A stretch of 64,000 nt of DNA from Pseudomonas fluvialis (GTDB lineage: Bacteria; Pseudomonadota; Gammaproteobacteria; Pseudomonadales; Pseudomonadaceae), in NCBI RefSeq assembly GCF_002234375.1, contig NZ_NMQV01000006.1, positions 17,935 through 81,934 of the forward strand, written 5' to 3'. A program made the position numbers and the translations under genes. The notes under the pieces were generated by a model. The model was not told the origin of the DNA. It did not search any database and saw only the letters and a list, made by a program, of their open reading frames with translations. Shown piece by piece: positions 17,698-27,039 of the stretch (the stretch's first letter is position 1; every line of letters begins with the position of its first letter).

Positions 17698-20652
17698 ATG
17701 ACGCAGCCTACGGCCACGCGCCGCTTTCCTCTGCACCTGCACATCAGCCTGCTGTTTACCTTGCTGCTACTGATCAGCGGTAGCGTGCTGGCACTGTTCA
17801 ACTACCAGCAGACCAGCCGCATCATCCTCAGCAGCAGCCAACAGCTGTTCCAGCAATTCCGCCAGGAAGTGCAGCTGGATCTGCACAACACCTATCAACC
17901 AATCCGCGACCTGCTCGCGCAACTGGCGCTCGACCCGCGCATCGCCCGTCACCCTGCCGAGCAGCGTCATAGCCTGCTGCCCAGCCTTGCCCAGGGCCTG
18001 CGCGCACACCCGCAACTGGCCGCCCTGTATATCGGTGACGACCAGGGCAACTTTCTTATGCTGCGCGCCCTGCGCAACGATGCGTTAAGACAGCGATTTG
18101 CCGCGCCGGCCGAAGCGCAGTATCAGCTGTGGCTGATCGAGCGCAACAGCGAAGGCCTGCGCTCACGCCACGAGTTCTACGATGCCGGCTTGCAGAAACT
18201 GGCCGAACGCGACAACCCGCAGGAGCGCTTCGACCCCCGCCAACGCAGCTGGTACCGCAGCGCACGCGCGGGCGACATGCCGATCACCACCGAACCTTAT
18301 GTATTTTTCTCCAGCGGCGACCTCGGCACGACCCTGGCTCGTCTGAGCGGCATGGACCGGGTCATCGCGGCCGACCTGACCCTCGCCGAGCTCAACGACA
18401 GCCTGGCCCGGCACCGCATCACACCATCCACCGAGGTGGTGCTGTTCGACCCCAACGGCCGGGTGATTGCCTACCCGGGCACCCTGCAGCAGTCACGGCC
18501 GGCCGGTAGCCTGCAGCCACTCAGCGAACTCGGCCAGCTCAGCCCCAGCTTGGCGGCCCTGGAGCTCGGCCAGTTACGCCGTGATCAGGAACAAAGCCTG
18601 ACCCTGGCCGGGCGCGCCTGGCAGCTCTCCTACTCGCGCATCAGCGAAGGCGGGCCGCGTGGCTTGCGCCTGTTGCTGCTGGCACCGGAAGACGAGCTGC
18701 TCGCCGATGCTCACCGCATTCGCTGGCAAAGTGCCGTACTAACCCTGCTCATCCTGCTGCTGTGTATTCCTCTCGGCTGGATGGCTTCGCGCCTGGTGGT
18801 CAGGCCGCTGCACAGCCTGCTACGGGAAGCCGAAGCGATCCGCCGCTTCGACTTCAACTACCCGGCCAGCGGGCGTTCGCTGATTCTCGAAGTCGACCAA
18901 CTGGCGCGCAGCATGGCGCGGATGAAGGACAGCCTGGCCAGCTTCATGGAAATATCCGCCAGCCTGTCGGCAGAAAAACACTTCGACACCCTGCTGCAAC
19001 GCGTATTGCAGGAAACCCTGGCGAGCAGCAAAGCCAGTGGCGGCCTGATCTACCTGCTGGATGACGACAACCAGCAACTCAGCCCAAGTGCCGTGCAGCT
19101 TGGCAAACAACAGTTCCAGCCCCACGAGCTGGGACTTGACCACTACAAGCTGCACAAGCCGCTGCCAAGCTGGCTTGACCGAGCCCTGCAAGCCGGCCAG
19201 GCACCTTGCCAGGAGACCCTCAGTTACGAGCAGGCGGGTGACTATGCGCCGCTGCTCAGCCGACTGCAGGCCCCCCGCGTGCAGTTGTTGGCTGTCGGCC
19301 TGCATAACCGTCAGGGCGAGGCACTGGGCGTGCTGGTGCTGTTGCAGCAGGAGCAACTGGACGAACAGGAACTGAGCCTCTGGCAAGCTGCCCGCGTGGC
19401 CTTCGTCCAGGCACTGGCCGGGGTTGCAGCCTTATGCCTGGACAGCCAGCGCCTACTGGTTCGCCAGAAACAGCTACTCGACGCCTTCATTCAGCTGATG
19501 GCCGGGGCCATTGATGCGAAAAGTCCTTATACCGGCGGACATTGTCAGCGGGTACCGGAGCTGACCCTGATGCTTGCGCGCGCCGCGGCCAGTAGCGAGC
19601 AGCCGGCCTTTGCCCAGTTCCGTCCGGATGCCGAACAGTGGGAGGCCCTGCATATCGCCGCCTGGCTGCATGATTGCGGCAAGGTCACCACGCCCGAGTA
19701 TGTGGTGGACAAGGCCAGCAAGCTGGAAACCCTCTATGACCGCATCCATGAGATCCGCATGCGTTTCGAGGTACTCAAGCGCGACGCCTGGATCGACTAC
19801 TGGCAGGCCTGCCATGCCGGCGGCGCCAGCGCAGAGCTGGCGGCGCGACGCGATGCCCGCCTGGCCGAACTGGATGATGACTTCGCCTTCGTTGCACATT
19901 GCAACCTGGGCAGCGAGAACATGGCCGACGCCGACCTGCAGCGCCTGCAGCGCATTGCCGAGCAACGCTGGGTACGCACCCTGGATGATCGTCTCGGGCT
20001 GTCCTGGGAAGAAACCCAGCGCAAGCTACGTACAGCGCCCGCCACGCTACCCTGCAGCGAGCCGCTGCTGGCCGATCGCGACGACCACCTGATAGCCCAT
20101 AACCCCAGCGAACAACTGTGCGACGACAATCCGTGGGGCTTCCGCCTGCAAGTACCGGCCTGGCGCTTCAATCGCGGCGAACTGTACAACCTCAGCGTTA
20201 GGCGCGGCACACTGACCAGCGAAGAGCGTTTCCTGATCAACCAGCACATCGTGCAGACCATCATCATGCTCGAACGCCTGCCGTTCCCGCCGCACCTGCG
20301 CCAGGTACCGGAAATTGCCGGTGGCCACCATGAGAAAATGGACGGCACAGGTTACCCACGCGGCCTGCGCCGCGAGCAAATGAGCCTGCCGGCACGCATG
20401 ATGGCGATTGCCGACATCTTCGAGGCCCTCACCGCAGTCGACCGCCCCTACAAGGTCGGCAAAACACTCAGCCAGGCCCTGCAGATCATGGCCGACATGT
20501 GTCGCCAGGCACATATCGACCCGGAGTTGTTCCGCCTGTTCATCGAGGCTCAGGTCTACGAGGACTATGCGCGGCGCTTTCTCAGCAGCGAGCAGATCGA
20601 CGCGATAGCCCCCGAAAGCCTGCTGGCCCGCGCCGGCCTAATAAGTCCCTGA
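17698..20652 (+). CDS. Membrane sensor HD-GYP protein (Cache-HAMP-GAF-HD-GYP) with a large insertion
   Basis: 984 residues. Transmembrane segment near residues 12-35, a periplasmic Cache-type sensor (~40-330; RQRSWYRSARAGDMPITTEPYVFFSSGDLGTT is typical), a second membrane helix (~345-365), HAMP linker, a GAF-like region (~430-590) and a C-terminal HD-GYP domain. The HD part is complete: HCQRVPEL (His615), WLHDCGKVTTPEYV (His658-Asp659), HHEKMDGTGYPRGL (877-887) and IADIFEALTAVDRPYK. The HD and HHE motifs are 219 residues apart, against about 55 in the response regulator at 507-1514, so some 150 residues are inserted. Start at 17698 is chosen for GGAG 7 bases upstream; another ATG at 17671 lacks one. 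Probably a cyclic di-GMP phosphodiesterase with an extracytoplasmic input. Confidence 0.9.
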   Translation: MTQPTATRRFPLHLHISLLFTLLLLISGSVLALFNYQQTSRIILSSSQQLFQQFRQEVQLDLHNTYQPIRDLLAQLALDPRIARHPAEQRHSLLPSLAQGLRAHPQLAALYIGDDQGNFLMLRALRNDALRQRFAAPAEAQYQLWLIERNSEGLRSRHEFYDAGLQKLAERDNPQERFDPRQRSWYRSARAGDMPITTEPYVFFSSGDLGTTLARLSGMDRVIAADLTLAELNDSLARHRITPSTEVVLFDPNGRVIAYPGTLQQSRPAGSLQPLSELGQLSPSLAALELGQLRRDQEQSLTLAGRAWQLSYSRISEGGPRGLRLLLLAPEDELLADAHRIRWQSAVLTLLILLLCIPLGWMASRLVVRPLHSLLREAEAIRRFDFNYPASGRSLILEVDQLARSMARMKDSLASFMEISASLSAEKHFDTLLQRVLQETLASSKASGGLIYLLDDDNQQLSPSAVQLGKQQFQPHELGLDHYKLHKPLPSWLDRALQAGQAPCQETLSYEQAGDYAPLLSRLQAPRVQLLAVGLHNRQGEALGVLVLLQQEQLDEQELSLWQAARVAFVQALAGVAALCLDSQRLLVRQKQLLDAFIQLMAGAIDAKSPYTGGHCQRVPELTLMLARAAASSEQPAFAQFRPDAEQWEALHIAAWLHDCGKVTTPEYVVDKASKLETLYDRIHEIRMRFEVLKRDAWIDYWQACHAGGASAELAARRDARLAELDDDFAFVAHCNLGSENMADADLQRLQRIAEQRWVRTLDDRLGLSWEETQRKLRTAPATLPCSEPLLADRDDHLIAHNPSEQLCDDNPWGFRLQVPAWRFNRGELYNLSVRRGTLTSEERFLINQHIVQTIIMLERLPFPPHLRQVPEIAGGHHEKMDGTGYPRGLRREQMSLPARMMAIADIFEALTAVDRPYKVGKTLSQALQIMADMCRQAHIDPELFRLFIEAQVYEDYARRFLSSEQIDAIAPESLLARAGLISP

Positions 20653-20664
20653 GCAGTAGCAGAA

Positions 20665-20697
20665 TGCAAAAGGGGCGCCATTGGCGCCCCTTTTGCA
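20665..20697. terminator. Strong bidirectional terminator
   Basis: A near-perfect 15-bp stem (AAAAGGGGCGCC ... GGCGCCCCTTTT) with flanking A and T tracts between the convergent HD-GYP and yggL genes. Confidence 0.9.
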
Positions 20698-20715
20698 GAT
20701 CACACGGTCAGCGCC

Positions 20716-21054
20716 TCAGGCGTTGACGGTGTTCTCCGGATACCACACATCCAGCAGCGGGCTCAGGGTGAAGCCCTTCAGCTCACTGCGCCCCTTCAGC
20801 CAGCTTTCTACCGCTGCACGCTGCTCGGCGCTCACCGAGCCACGCTTGGCCAGGCAGATGAAGCCGTAGTCTTCACCACCGACATAACCCAGGCCGTTGG
20901 CGTCCATGGCGTCCAGCAGGAAAGCATCGAGGAAGGCATCCATGGCTGCCTGGTCGATATTCTCGACAAAGCTCAGGGTCAGCTCGCAGCCCAGCTCCTG
21001 AAACTCATCCACACACAGTTTTTTCCGCAGGCGACGCGAACGATTGGTAGCCAT
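20716..21054 (-). CDS. yggL: YggL family (DUF469) 50S-ribosome-associated protein
   Basis: 112 residues. Features NRSRRLRKKLCVDEFQELGCELTLSF at the N-terminus and GYVGGEDYGFICL in the centre are hallmarks of YggL/DUF469. In E. coli the protein binds the 50S subunit, but its role is not settled. AGGAG lies just upstream of the ATG at 21054 on the minus strand. Monocistronic between two terminator/promoter regions. Confidence 0.88.
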   Translation of the reverse strand: MATNRSRRLRKKLCVDEFQELGCELTLSFVENIDQAAMDAFLDAFLLDAMDANGLGYVGGEDYGFICLAKRGSVSAEQRAAVESWLKGRSELKGFTLSPLLDVWYPENTVNA

Positions 21055-21223
21055 GGTGACGCACTCCTAAGCAAATGACCGGCGGCACTCTAGCAGCTTC
21101 CGCGTTTTCCTGCTCGTCTGCCGCAGCGACAGACTGGCAAGCACCTGGCCATCGGGCATAATGCCGCACCTAAAAGGGCCTGCCACCGGCCCTAGCTTGC
21201 CTTTTTCAGTATCGGAGCCGCCC

Positions 21224-22666
21224 ATGCTCAGTTCCCTGCGCCGCCTCGGCCTGGCCTTGTGCCTGTTGCCCCTGTCACTGCCGCTGGCCGCCACTAGCAG
21301 CGTCAACACCCAACTGCCCGCCAAGGTGCAGCAGGCCCTCAAGGCCAACAAGATCGAAGCCCATGCGCTCTCGGTAGTGTTGCTGCCCCTCAACGGCCCC
21401 GGCCGTCCCACCCTGGTCAATGCCGATCTGTCGGTCAACCCCGCCTCGACCATGAAACTGGTCACCACCTACGCTGCCCTGGAGCTGCTCGGTCCCAACT
21501 ACCAGTGGCGCACCGAATTCTATGGCGACGGCCCGCTGCGCGACGGCACCCTGCACGGCAACCTCTACCTCAAGGGTGGAGGCGATCCCAAACTCAACAT
21601 GGAACGACTCTGGCTGCTGTTGCGCGACCTGCGCGCCAACGGCGTGCAGAAAGTCACCGGCGACCTGGTACTCGATCGCAACTACTTCAACCAGCCGCAG
21701 TTACCGGCCTTCAATGACGACGGCGGCGACGCCAGCAAGCCCTACCTGGTCGGCCCGGACGCCCTGCTGGTCAATCTCAAGGCAGTACGCATGATCAGTC
21801 GCGCGCAGAACGGCAAGGCCCTGGTGGCCATGGAGCCGCCACTGAGCAACGTACGCATCGATAACCGCCTGAAAGTACTCAAGGCCGGCAAGTGCCCTGG
21901 TTGGCCGGATGTGCGCTTCAACCCGGTCAGCGAATATGACGGCACTACGCTGATCGTCAGCGGGCAGCTCCCCGACGGCTGCCACGCACAAAACTACATC
22001 GCCCTGCTCGATCACCCCGGCTATGCAGCCGGCGCCATCCGCAGCATCTGGAAAGAGCTGGGCGGCAGCATCCTCGGCCAGGACCGTCAGGACAGCGTGC
22101 CGGCCAAAGCCACCCTGCTGGCCCGCGCCTTCTCGCCCGACCTCAGCGAAGTGGCCCGCGACATCAACAAATTCAGCAATAACACCATGGCCCAGCAGTT
22201 ACTGCTCAGCCTCGGCGCGCAGTTCCGCAGCACGGCCGACCCCGACGATGCCCGCGCCGCCCAGCGGGTCATCCGCGACTGGCTAGCACGCAAGGGCATT
22301 ACCGCTCCACATCTGGTCATCGAAAATGGCTCGGGGCTGTCACGCAACGAACGGGTCAGTGCCCGCGAACTGGCCATTCTGCTCAAGGCCGCCTGGGATA
22401 GCCCCTATGCGGCAGAATTCATCGCTTCCATGCCCTTGGTAGGCATCGACGGCACCATGCGGCGGCGCCTCACCGCACAACCCATGCGCGGCCAGGCACA
22501 CATCAAAACCGGCACACTGAACAATGTGCGCGCCATCGCCGGCTACAGCCGCGACCGCAACGGCCATAGCTGGGCGGTGGTGGCCATCATCAATCATCCG
22601 CGCCCCTGGGGTGCCTCGTCGATTCTCGATCAGCTGCTACTGGAGCTCCATCAGAACCCGCAGTGA
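21224..22666 (+). CDS. dacB: D-alanyl-D-alanine carboxypeptidase/endopeptidase (PBP4 type)
   Basis: 480 residues with a signal peptide (MLSSLRRLGLALCLLPLSLPLAA). The penicillin-binding motifs are all present: SxxK in NPASTMKLVTTY, SxN in FSNNTMAQ and KTG in HIKTGTLNNVRAIAGY. The inserted domains between SxxK and SxN are those of peptidase family S13. The periplasmic enzyme trims or cleaves peptidoglycan cross-links; in P. aeruginosa its loss can induce AmpC, which is known of the family and not visible here. Start at 21224 has GGAG 6 bases upstream. Confidence 0.95.
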   Translation: MLSSLRRLGLALCLLPLSLPLAATSSVNTQLPAKVQQALKANKIEAHALSVVLLPLNGPGRPTLVNADLSVNPASTMKLVTTYAALELLGPNYQWRTEFYGDGPLRDGTLHGNLYLKGGGDPKLNMERLWLLLRDLRANGVQKVTGDLVLDRNYFNQPQLPAFNDDGGDASKPYLVGPDALLVNLKAVRMISRAQNGKALVAMEPPLSNVRIDNRLKVLKAGKCPGWPDVRFNPVSEYDGTTLIVSGQLPDGCHAQNYIALLDHPGYAAGAIRSIWKELGGSILGQDRQDSVPAKATLLARAFSPDLSEVARDINKFSNNTMAQQLLLSLGAQFRSTADPDDARAAQRVIRDWLARKGITAPHLVIENGSGLSRNERVSARELAILLKAAWDSPYAAEFIASMPLVGIDGTMRRRLTAQPMRGQAHIKTGTLNNVRAIAGYSRDRNGHSWAVVAIINHPRPWGASSILDQLLLELHQNPQ

Positions 22667-22699
22667 TCGGCGTGGCCCTGTACAGAGCGGCGCCGCCCC

Positions 22700-24877
22700 C
22701 TAGCGGGTGCGCAGGCGCCAGGCGCGATGGATCTTCGGGTTGCGCGCGAAGTCGGCATCCAGGGTCTGCGCACTGATCTCCTCCACCGCGTAGCGTTGCT
22801 GCAGGCTGTCATCGAGCTGGAACTTGCGGAAGTTGTTGGAGAAGTACAGGGTGCCACCCGCCGCCAGGCGGGCCATTGCCAGGTCGAGCAATTGCACGTG
22901 GTCACGCTGCACGTCGAACACCCCTTCCATGCGCTTGGAGTTGGAAAAGGTCGGCGGGTCGATGAAGATCAGCTCGTACTCGCCACGATCCTCGGCCAGC
23001 CAGTGCATGACATCACCCTGTTCCAGACGATGGCGCTCGGAAAAACCGTTGAGCGCCAGGTTGCGCCGTGCCCAGTCCAGGTAAGTCTTCGACAGGTCTA
23101 CGCTGGTGGTGCTACGCGCACCACCCTTGGCGGCATGCACGGTAGCTGTCGCGGTGTAGCAGAACAGGTTGAGGAAGCGCTTGCCGGCGGCTTCCTGCTG
23201 GATACGCAGACGCATGGGCCGGTGGTCGAGGAACAGCCCGGTATCCAGGTAGTCGGTCAGGTTGACCAGCAGGCGTACCCCCCCCTCGGTCACCTCCATG
23301 AACTGTCCTTGCGCAGCCTGCCGCTCATACTGGCGAGTGCCTGCCTGACGCTCACGACGCTTGATCACTACCCGTTCGCTGGGTATCCCCAGGGCCACCG
23401 GAATAGCCGCCAGGGCATCAAGCAGGCGCGTCTGCGCCTTTTCCGGATCAATCGAACGCGGTGCCGCGTATTCCTGCACGTGCACCCAGTCACGGTACAG
23501 GTCGATAGCCAGGGCGTACTCCGGCATGTCGGCGTCATACAGTCGATAACACTCGACCCCGGCCTTCTTCGCCCACTTGCCCAGCGTCTTGAGATTCTTT
23601 TGCAAGCGGTTGGCAAACATCTGGCCACCCTCGGCCAGACGGGCCGCCGTGTTGCTTTCACCGGCTAGTGGCGGCATGTTCTCGGCAGGCCGTGCGCTAG
23701 TGACAAACTGCTCCGGTTCGATACGCATCAGCAGCAGCTTGCATGGCAAGGCGCCGTTGAACAGCGCGTATTGCTTGTGGCTGCGCAGCCCCATGCGTTT
23801 GCCCAGCTCCGGTGCGCCGGTAAAGATAGCCGCCTGCCAGCCCAGACAGGACTGGCGCAAGCGCTCGCCAAGATGCTGGTAGAGGTACAGCAGGCTGGCT
23901 TCATCACCCAACCGCTCGCCATAGGGCGGGTTGCATACCAGCAGACCATGCTGTCCCTGATCCGGCCGCGGTTCGAAGGTAGCCAGCTCGCCCTGGTAGA
24001 TTTTCACCCAGTCAGCCAGTCCGGCCCGCTCGATATTGTTGCGTGCCGGGGTAATCAGACGCGGGTCAGCCTCATAGCCACGAATCCACAGCGGCGGCTT
24101 GGCCAGGCCGGCCTGGGCCCGCGCCTGCGCTTCTTCATGCAGTTTTTGCCAAAGCGCCGGCACATGTCCCAGCCAGTGGGTAAAGCCCCACTGCTGGCGA
24201 CGCAGATTGGGGGCTATATCGGCGGCCATCAGCCCGGCTTCGATCAGCAATGTACCGACCCCGCACATCGGGTCACTGAGGGCCGCGCCCTCGGCAGCCA
24301 GTTGCGGCCAGCCAGCACGGATCAGCACCGCAGCGGCCAGGTTTTCCTTGAGCGGCGCGGCGCCCTGCTGCAAGCGATAACCACGCTGATGCAGGCTATG
24401 CCCGGAAAGATCCAGCGAGACAATCGCCTCACCACGCTCCAGGCGCAGGTGCACACGCAAATCCGGGTTCAGCTTGTCCACGGAGGGGCGTTCACCCTGC
24501 GCCGTACGCAGCTTATCGACAATGGCATCCTTGACCTTGAGCGCCCCGAAATGGGTGTTGTCGATGCCCGCGCCACGCCCACTGAACTCCACCGCCAGGC
24601 TGCCGGAGGGCAAGAGATGCTCATGCCAGTCAATCGCATGTACACCCTGGTAGAGTTCTTCGGCGTTGCTCAGTGGGAAGCGCGCCATCACCAGCAACAC
24701 ACGGTTGGCCAGACGCGACCACAGACACAGCCGGTACGCGGTTTCCATGCTGGCCTGGCCACGCACCGCTGCCACCTGCTCGCGGGCCTCTTCCAGGCCG
24801 AGCCCACGCGCCTCTTCCAGCAGCAGGCCCTCAAGGCTTTTCGGGCAAGTCAGGTACAGCTCAAACTGTTGCGACAT
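22700..24877 (-). CDS. rlmL: Bifunctional 23S rRNA methyltransferase RlmKL (m2G2445 / m7G2069)
   Basis: 725 residues, the known length of the fused gammaproteobacterial enzyme. N-terminal THUMP domain (VHAIDWHEHLLPSGSLAVEFSGRG), RlmL catalytic motif NPPYGERLGDE, and C-terminal RlmK methyltransferase with NLFCYTATATVHAAKGGA and DPPTFSNSKRMEG. Start set at 24877 (MSQQFELYLTCPKSLEGLL) by comparison with the family; another ATG lies 9 bases upstream. It modifies helices 74 and 35-region G residues during 50S assembly. It is divergent from rmf, another ribosome-related gene. Confidence 0.95.
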   Translation of the reverse strand: MSQQFELYLTCPKSLEGLLLEEARGLGLEEAREQVAAVRGQASMETAYRLCLWSRLANRVLLVMARFPLSNAEELYQGVHAIDWHEHLLPSGSLAVEFSGRGAGIDNTHFGALKVKDAIVDKLRTAQGERPSVDKLNPDLRVHLRLERGEAIVSLDLSGHSLHQRGYRLQQGAAPLKENLAAAVLIRAGWPQLAAEGAALSDPMCGVGTLLIEAGLMAADIAPNLRRQQWGFTHWLGHVPALWQKLHEEAQARAQAGLAKPPLWIRGYEADPRLITPARNNIERAGLADWVKIYQGELATFEPRPDQGQHGLLVCNPPYGERLGDEASLLYLYQHLGERLRQSCLGWQAAIFTGAPELGKRMGLRSHKQYALFNGALPCKLLLMRIEPEQFVTSARPAENMPPLAGESNTAARLAEGGQMFANRLQKNLKTLGKWAKKAGVECYRLYDADMPEYALAIDLYRDWVHVQEYAAPRSIDPEKAQTRLLDALAAIPVALGIPSERVVIKRRERQAGTRQYERQAAQGQFMEVTEGGVRLLVNLTDYLDTGLFLDHRPMRLRIQQEAAGKRFLNLFCYTATATVHAAKGGARSTTSVDLSKTYLDWARRNLALNGFSERHRLEQGDVMHWLAEDRGEYELIFIDPPTFSNSKRMEGVFDVQRDHVQLLDLAMARLAAGGTLYFSNNFRKFQLDDSLQQRYAVEEISAQTLDADFARNPKIHRAWRLRTR

Positions 24878-25291
24878 CACAGACATCCAGTGCCCCAAGG
24901 GCCAAAAGCGAGCCCGCAGGCTCGACGAAACACAACGACCCGAGCACAACACCCTTGGTCGGAATTTAGTACAGACATGGCGATGTACGGCACGGCCGGT
25001 TCATCGCCATGGGTTGCTGGCAAATCCGCGGCACACAAGGCCAGGGCATGGCCCAGCAACCAGAAAGGTGCATGGGCTTATCGCCCCATCCATACATACA
25101 TGACCTGCTTATGACAAAACGGTCATTCACAGCTCGCCACGCATTGGTTAGAACTCTAGCAACCGTAACCGCAAAGGTAACGGCAGGAACCTCGCCACGC
25201 CGGCAGCGAGCTCCGTGGGCAGCGACCATTCTGCCCGGCCCCAGCAGCGGGCCACCGGGACATAACAGTCAACAAGTGAGGGCTACACCCT
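24878..25291. other. Long intergenic region between rlmL and rmf
   Basis: 414 bp between divergent genes, expected to hold both promoters. I see no convincing sigma-70 box or protein gene. Short inverted repeats occur (ATGGG...CCCAT at ~25072-25090; TGACC...GGTCA at ~25101-25125). rmf is normally growth-phase regulated, so a regulatory leader is plausible, but nothing decisive can be read. Confidence 0.5.
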
Positions 25292-25507
25292 ATGAGAAGA
25301 CTCAAGCGTGATCCGATGGAACGAGCCTTTTTGCGTGGTTATCAGCACGGCATTCATGGCAAATCCCGCGACCTCTGTCCTTTTACCACCCCCTCCACCC
25401 GTCAGGCCTGGCTCAATGGCTGGCGTGAAGGTCGTGGCGACCAGTGGGATGGCTTTACCGGCACCGCCGGCATTCATCGACTCAATCAACTGCACGCCGT
25501 AGGCTGA
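25292..25507 (+). CDS. rmf: Ribosome modulation factor
   Basis: 71 residues, MRRLKRDPMERAFLRGYQ followed by GKSRDLCPFTTPSTRQAWLNGWREGR, an unmistakable RMF sequence. RMF binds 70S ribosomes in stationary phase and dimerises them into inactive 100S particles. GTGAGG lies upstream of the ATG and an intrinsic terminator at 25569-25592 follows, so the gene is monocistronic. Confidence 0.97.
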   Translation: MRRLKRDPMERAFLRGYQHGIHGKSRDLCPFTTPSTRQAWLNGWREGRGDQWDGFTGTAGIHRLNQLHAVG

Positions 25508-25568
25508 CCGTTCAGGATCACATCGTTTTTTCCAGACCGCTCCATTCGAGCGGCGGGCGCAAGCCCAG

Positions 25569-25592
25569 GGGCTCCCAACGGGAGCCCTTTTT
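25569..25592 (+). terminator. Intrinsic terminator of rmf
   Basis: GGGCTCCC-AAC-GGGAGCCC followed by TTTTT. It also overlaps the end of pyrD on the opposite strand. Confidence 0.88.
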
Positions 25593-26619
25593 ATTGGCTG
25601 CGCGGCAAGGCGGCAATGGCATCCACGGCCTGACGAATCAGCGCAGGCCCCTGGTAGATGAACCCGGAGTAGATCTGCACCAGGCTGGCTCCAGCGGCGA
25701 TCTTGTCCGCCGCATGCTGGCCTTCGGTGATACCGCCCACGGCAATGATCGGCAGCCGTCCCTGCAACTCGCCAGCCAGCACGCGGACCGTATGAGTGCT
25801 CTTGTCGCGCACCGGCGCGCCGGACAACCCGCCTGCCTCGTCGGCATACTGCAAACCCTCGACGCCCTCCCGCGAGAGCGTGGTATTGGTGGCAATCACC
25901 GCATCCATGCCGGTATCGAGCAAGGCGCGCGCCACATCCACGGTTTCCTCATCGGTCATGTCCGGAGCAATCTTGATGGCCAGCGGTACGCGCTTGCCAT
26001 GCACCACAGCGAGGTCTTCCTGGCGCTGACGCAGCGCCTCGAGCAGCTGCCGTAGCGAATCCCCAAACTGCAGCGAGCGCAGCCCAGGCGTGTTCGGCGA
26101 GCTGACATTGACGGTCACATAGCTGGCATGCGCATAGACTTTGTCCAGGCCGATCAGGTAATCATCCACCGCACGCTCAACCGGCGTGTCGAAGTTCTTG
26201 CCGATATTGATGCCCAGCACGCCGCGATAACGCGCTGCCTGCACCCTGGCCAACAAATGATCCACGCCCAGGTTGTTGAAGCCCATGCGATTGATGATGC
26301 CCTGCGCTTCCGGAAGACGGAACAGCCGCGGCTTGGGGTTACCCGGTTGGGCTCGCGGGGTAACGGTACCGATCTCGATAAAACCGAAGCCCAGCTGGGC
26401 AAAGCCATCAATCGCATCACCATTTTTGTCCAGGCCCGCCGCCAACCCCACCGGATTGGCAAATTCCAGGCCCATGACGCGCACCGGCAGGCTGGCCGGC
26501 GCCTTGCACAACAGGCCATTCAGGCCAAGCCGCCCACCCGCGCCAATCAGGTCGATGGACAGGTCATGGGAGGTTTCCGGGGCAAGTTTGAACAGCAGGT
26601 CACGGGCCAGGGTATACAT
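25591..26619 (-). CDS. pyrD: Dihydroorotate dehydrogenase (quinone), class 2
   Basis: 342 residues. Starts [29 protein letters not shown], as in other pseudomonads, which decides the start at 26619 over two upstream ATG codons. [35 protein letters not shown] (catalytic Ser) and the FMN-binding IAVGGI are all visible. The N-terminal amphipathic helix anchors it to the inner membrane, where it passes electrons from dihydroorotate to quinone in pyrimidine synthesis. Confidence 0.97.
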   Translation of the reverse strand: MYTLARDLLFKLAPETSHDLSIDLIGAGGRLGLNGLLCKAPASLPVRVMGLEFANPVGLAAGLDKNGDAIDGFAQLGFGFIEIGTVTPRAQPGNPKPRLFRLPEAQGIINRMGFNNLGVDHLLARVQAARYRGVLGINIGKNFDTPVERAVDDYLIGLDKVYAHASYVTVNVSSPNTPGLRSLQFGDSLRQLLEALRQRQEDLAVVHGKRVPLAIKIAPDMTDEETVDVARALLDTGMDAVIATNTTLSREGVEGLQYADEAGGLSGAPVRDKSTHTVRVLAGELQGRLPIIAVGGITEGQHAADKIAAGASLVQIYSGFIYQGPALIRQAVDAIAALPRSQ

Positions 26620-26692
26620 GGTCGGCATCGGCTTGGGAAAAGGACAGGCAGTATAGTTTCTTGCCATGCGCCGGGAAAGCGACGCGCTTGGC

Positions 26693-26920
26693 TCAGCCTC
26701 CCGTCAAACGCGACAGGCGCAGCAACTTGCCGTCACTGGAGAACTCCAGCTCGAAACTGCCATGGATACCGGCATGGGTAAGGTAGGGTTGCAGGCGAGC
26801 AGCTGGCAAACTGACCTTGCGCCCGTCGCGACTTCGCAGCAATATCCGGTTCGCACGCCCCTGGTATACCGCCAGGTAGAGGTCGGAACTCACGGCGATA
26901 TCCAGGATCAGGCTGGGCAT
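26693..26920 (-). CDS. DUF2835 family small protein
   Basis: 75 residues, [20 protein letters not shown]...[30 protein letters not shown]. This small all-beta-looking protein matches the DUF2835 family that sits next to pyrD in pseudomonads. AAGGA lies 10 bases before the ATG at 26920. Upstream in-frame sequence continues without a better start, so a longer form cannot be excluded. Function unknown. Confidence 0.75.
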   Translation of the reverse strand: MPSLILDIAVSSDLYLAVYQGRANRILLRSRDGRKVSLPAARLQPYLTHAGIHGSFELEFSSDGKLLRLSRLTGG

Positions 26921-27039
26921 GGAGGCATCCTTTATGGTGAACGATTCATTCTTGCATACAACTCGCCATGCGCAGCGCCAGACAGCTCGCGGCAAGTTCT
27001 GCCACACTGTACTGACAGCCGGCCACTGATCGTACCCCC

